From Rhodocyclales bacterium (lineage in GTDB: Bacteria; Pseudomonadota; Gammaproteobacteria; Burkholderiales; Rhodocyclaceae): a DNA stretch of 64,000 bases. The translations under genes were made by a program, and so were the position numbers. Positions 62,348 through 64,000 of this stretch are shown here, piece by piece. The stretch covers positions 1-64,000 of the forward strand of contig PQAF01000040.1 in NCBI GenBank assembly GCA_003105015.1, read 5' to 3'. Below the pieces are notes generated by a model that did not search any database, was not told the origin of the DNA, and worked only from the letters and a program-made list of their open reading frames with translations. How positions within the stretch are numbered: position 1 is the stretch's first letter; each line of letters starts with the position of its first letter.

Positions 62348-64000
62348 CGGCGCAACAACCTCAAGCCGTTGCCGACAACAAGCAAGCTGGCACCCATATC
62401 GGCGAACACAGCCATCCACATGGTCGCGTGACCCGTGAAGGTGAGCACCAAAAATACCGCCTTGATGCCAAGGGCCAGCACAATGTTTTGCATCAGCACC
62501 TGTGCTGTCGCACGCGACAGGCGCACGAAGGTCGGAATCTTGCGCAGGTCATCGTCCATCAGGGCCACGTCGGCGGTTTCAATAGCGGTATCTGTGCCCG
62601 CCGCTCCCATTGCAAAGCCAATGTCCGCACGCGCCAAGGCCGGTGCGTCGTTGATGCCATCACCGACCATGCCAACCTTGCCATTTCTGGACAATTGCTC
62701 CACTTCGCGCAGTTTGTCGTCAGGCAGTTGGTTGCCTTGCGCACGGTCAATGCCAGCTTGTGCGGCAATGGCCTGTGCCGTGTGGGGGTTATCGCCGGTC
62801 AGCATCACGGTGTTGATGCCCAGAGCATGCAGCTCGGCGATGGCTCTCCTGCTGCTGTCCTTGATGGTGTCCGCAACGGCGAATAAGGCATGTACCCCTT
62901 TTGCGCCTACCAACATCACGACGGTCTTGCCTACGGTTTCCAGCGCCGCGATGCGCTGCTCCAGCTCTGGTGTGCACTGCCCCAGCTCTTCAAGCATTCG
63001 GTGGTTGCCCAGATAGTAGGTCTCCCCGTCGATTTGGCCTTGCACACCCCGACCGGGCAGCGCGCTGAACTCGGCCACGTCGAGCAAGGCAACTCCATCC
63101 CGCTGCGCAGCCTGTGCCACCGCCTTGGATACAGGATGATCGGAGCGGGCCGCCAAACTGGCAGCGATACAGCGGCTATCGGAGGCGAGTGCGTTGCCCC
63201 ATGCGACAAAATCGGTTTGTGCGGGCTTGCCGTGAGTGACCGTGCCGGTCTTGTCCAGAGCCAGCCAGCGCAGCTTGCGGCCTTCTTCCAGATAGACACC
63301 GCCCTTGACAAGAATGCCGTGGCGGGCAGCGGCGGCCAAGCCGCTGACGATGCTGACCGGCGTGGAAATCACCAGGGCGCATGGGCAGGCAACCACCAGC
63401 AGAACCAGTGCACGGTAAATCCAGTCCATCCATGCCGCGCCCATGAGAAGCGGGGGTAGCAGTGCGACGGCAATGGCTAGGGCGAACACGAGAGGCGTGT
63501 ACCAACGGGCGAACTGATCGACAAAACGCTGGGTCGGTGCACGGCTACCTTGTGCAGCCTCTACTGCGTGAATGATGCGGGCCAAAGTGGAGTTGCTGGC
63601 CAAGGCAGAGACGCGGTACTCGAAGGAACCAGATTCGTTGATCGTGCCCGCAAACACCGGATCGCCGGGGGACTTCTCGACCGGGAGGCTTTCGCCCGTG
63701 ATCGGGGCTTGGTTGACCGTGGAGCGTCCGTCTAGCACCTCGCCATCGAGCGCGATGCGCTCACCCGGTTTGACCCGGACTCGGCTGCCAATGGCGATTT
63801 GCTTGGCACTTACCTCTCGCCAAGTGCCGTCAGGCTGCTGCACCGTGGCCTGCTCCGGGGTCAGGTCGAGCAGTCCACGGATGGCGTTACGGGCGCGATC
63901 CAATGACTTGGCCTCGATCACCTCGGCCAGCGCGAAGAGCACCATTACCATCGCAGCTTCGGGCCAGTGGCCGATGAACATAGCACCCGTGACGGCAATC
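62344..64000 (-). CDS. cadA: Heavy-metal P1B-type ATPase (CadA/ZntA-like), 5' end outside window
   Basis: An export pump for Cd2+/Zn2+/Pb2+. The visible 550 residues lack the N-terminal metal-binding region and the first membrane helices. Visible parts are the actuator motif PITGESLPVEK, the metal-site motif VVACPCALVIST, the phosphorylation site LDKTGTVTHGKP, and the hinge GDGINDAPALARADIGFAMG. The CPC motif and sequence type fit a P1B-2 ATPase. The frame is open to the window edge, so the gene is partial. It probably comes first in an operon with the PAP2-LspA fusion. Confidence 0.93.
   Translation of the reverse strand, partial: IAVTGAMFIGHWPEAAMVMVLFALAEVIEAKSLDRARNAIRGLLDLTPEQATVQQPDGTWREVSAKQIAIGSRVRVKPGERIALDGEVLDGRSTVNQAPITGESLPVEKSPGDPVFAGTINESGSFEYRVSALASNSTLARIIHAVEAAQGSRAPTQRFVDQFARWYTPLVFALAIAVALLPPLLMGAAWMDWIYRALVLLVVACPCALVISTPVSIVSGLAAAARHGILVKGGVYLEEGRKLRWLALDKTGTVTHGKPAQTDFVAWGNALASDSRCIAASLAARSDHPVSKAVAQAAQRDGVALLDVAEFSALPGRGVQGQIDGETYYLGNHRMLEELGQCTPELEQRIAALETVGKTVVMLVGAKGVHALFAVADTIKDSSRRAIAELHALGINTVMLTGDNPHTAQAIAAQAGIDRAQGNQLPDDKLREVEQLSRNGKVGMVGDGINDAPALARADIGFAMGAAGTDTAIETADVALMDDDLRKIPTFVRLSRATAQVLMQNIVLALGIKAVFLVLTFTGHATMWMAVFADMGASLLVVGNGLRLLRR

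Larger units (their letters stand above)
57579..64000 (-). mobile_element. Tn3-family transposon with metal-resistance cargo, incomplete at window edge
   Basis: A 38-bp terminal inverted repeat, tnpA, tnpR and a res-like region are followed by a PAP2-LspA fusion and a heavy-metal ATPase. The second inverted repeat is not in the window. Insertion interrupts a phosphatase gene. All visible genes are on the - strand. Confidence 0.9.

Overview
The window looks like part of the chromosome of a Betaproteobacterium, most likely near Rhodocyclales/Nitrosomonadales. This is inferred from gene content, gene order and high GC; no marker gene proves it. Familiar clusters include ppsA, guaBA, mltG-tmk-holB-pilZ-tatD, the rpoE-rseABC-degQ-lepA-lepB-rnc-era-recO-pdxJ-acpS-nagZ stress and translation cluster, yceD-rpmF-plsX-fabHDG-acpP-fabF, nadB, sppA, rluC and rne.

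Layout. Positions 1-16760 are core chromosome with most genes on the + strand. Positions about 16806-26422 hold a complete-looking filamentous phage (inovirus) prophage. Positions 26487-57240 are core chromosome again, now almost entirely on the - strand, beginning with a Gly-Cys-Leu tRNA operon downstream of pgsA. From 57579 to the right edge lies the first part of a Tn3-family transposon (tnpA, tnpR, res region) carrying a PAP2 phosphatase-LspA fusion and a heavy-metal P-type ATPase. The transposon has cut a low-molecular-weight protein tyrosine phosphatase gene.

The prophage is flanked by two XerC/XerD dif-like sites and encodes no integrase. The left site has a good host-type XerC arm and the right site has a XerD arm identical to E. 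coli dif. Joining them restores a plausible chromosomal dif. The preferred coding strand flips exactly there (15 + and 5 - genes on the left; 4 + and 32 - protein genes on the right up to the transposon), so this is probably the replication terminus. The phage late and replication genes lie on the - strand: four overlapping replication-region ORFs ending in a gene II/X-type Rep, an ssDNA-binding protein, a small minor coat candidate, a 44-residue major coat protein, a terminator, a zinc-ribbon microprotein, a 26-residue membrane peptide, a pIII-like adhesin with a Thr-rich linker, a pVI-like protein and a Zot/pI motor. The + strand carries a ParB-family protein with four small ORFs behind a GC-rich, hairpin-dense noncoding region, plus a DUF2726 nuclease-like protein and an HTH repressor.

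The most interesting points are these. The repressor gene ends inside attR, so excision should replace its stop codon and add a new tail. A ParB without ParA sits in a filamentous phage, with a parS-like half-palindrome over a neighbouring promoter. Tiny coupled membrane and zinc-ribbon ORFs lie in the structural operon. A natural PAP2-LspA fusion is translationally coupled to a metal pump. Palindromic operators overlap strong promoters in the core genome.
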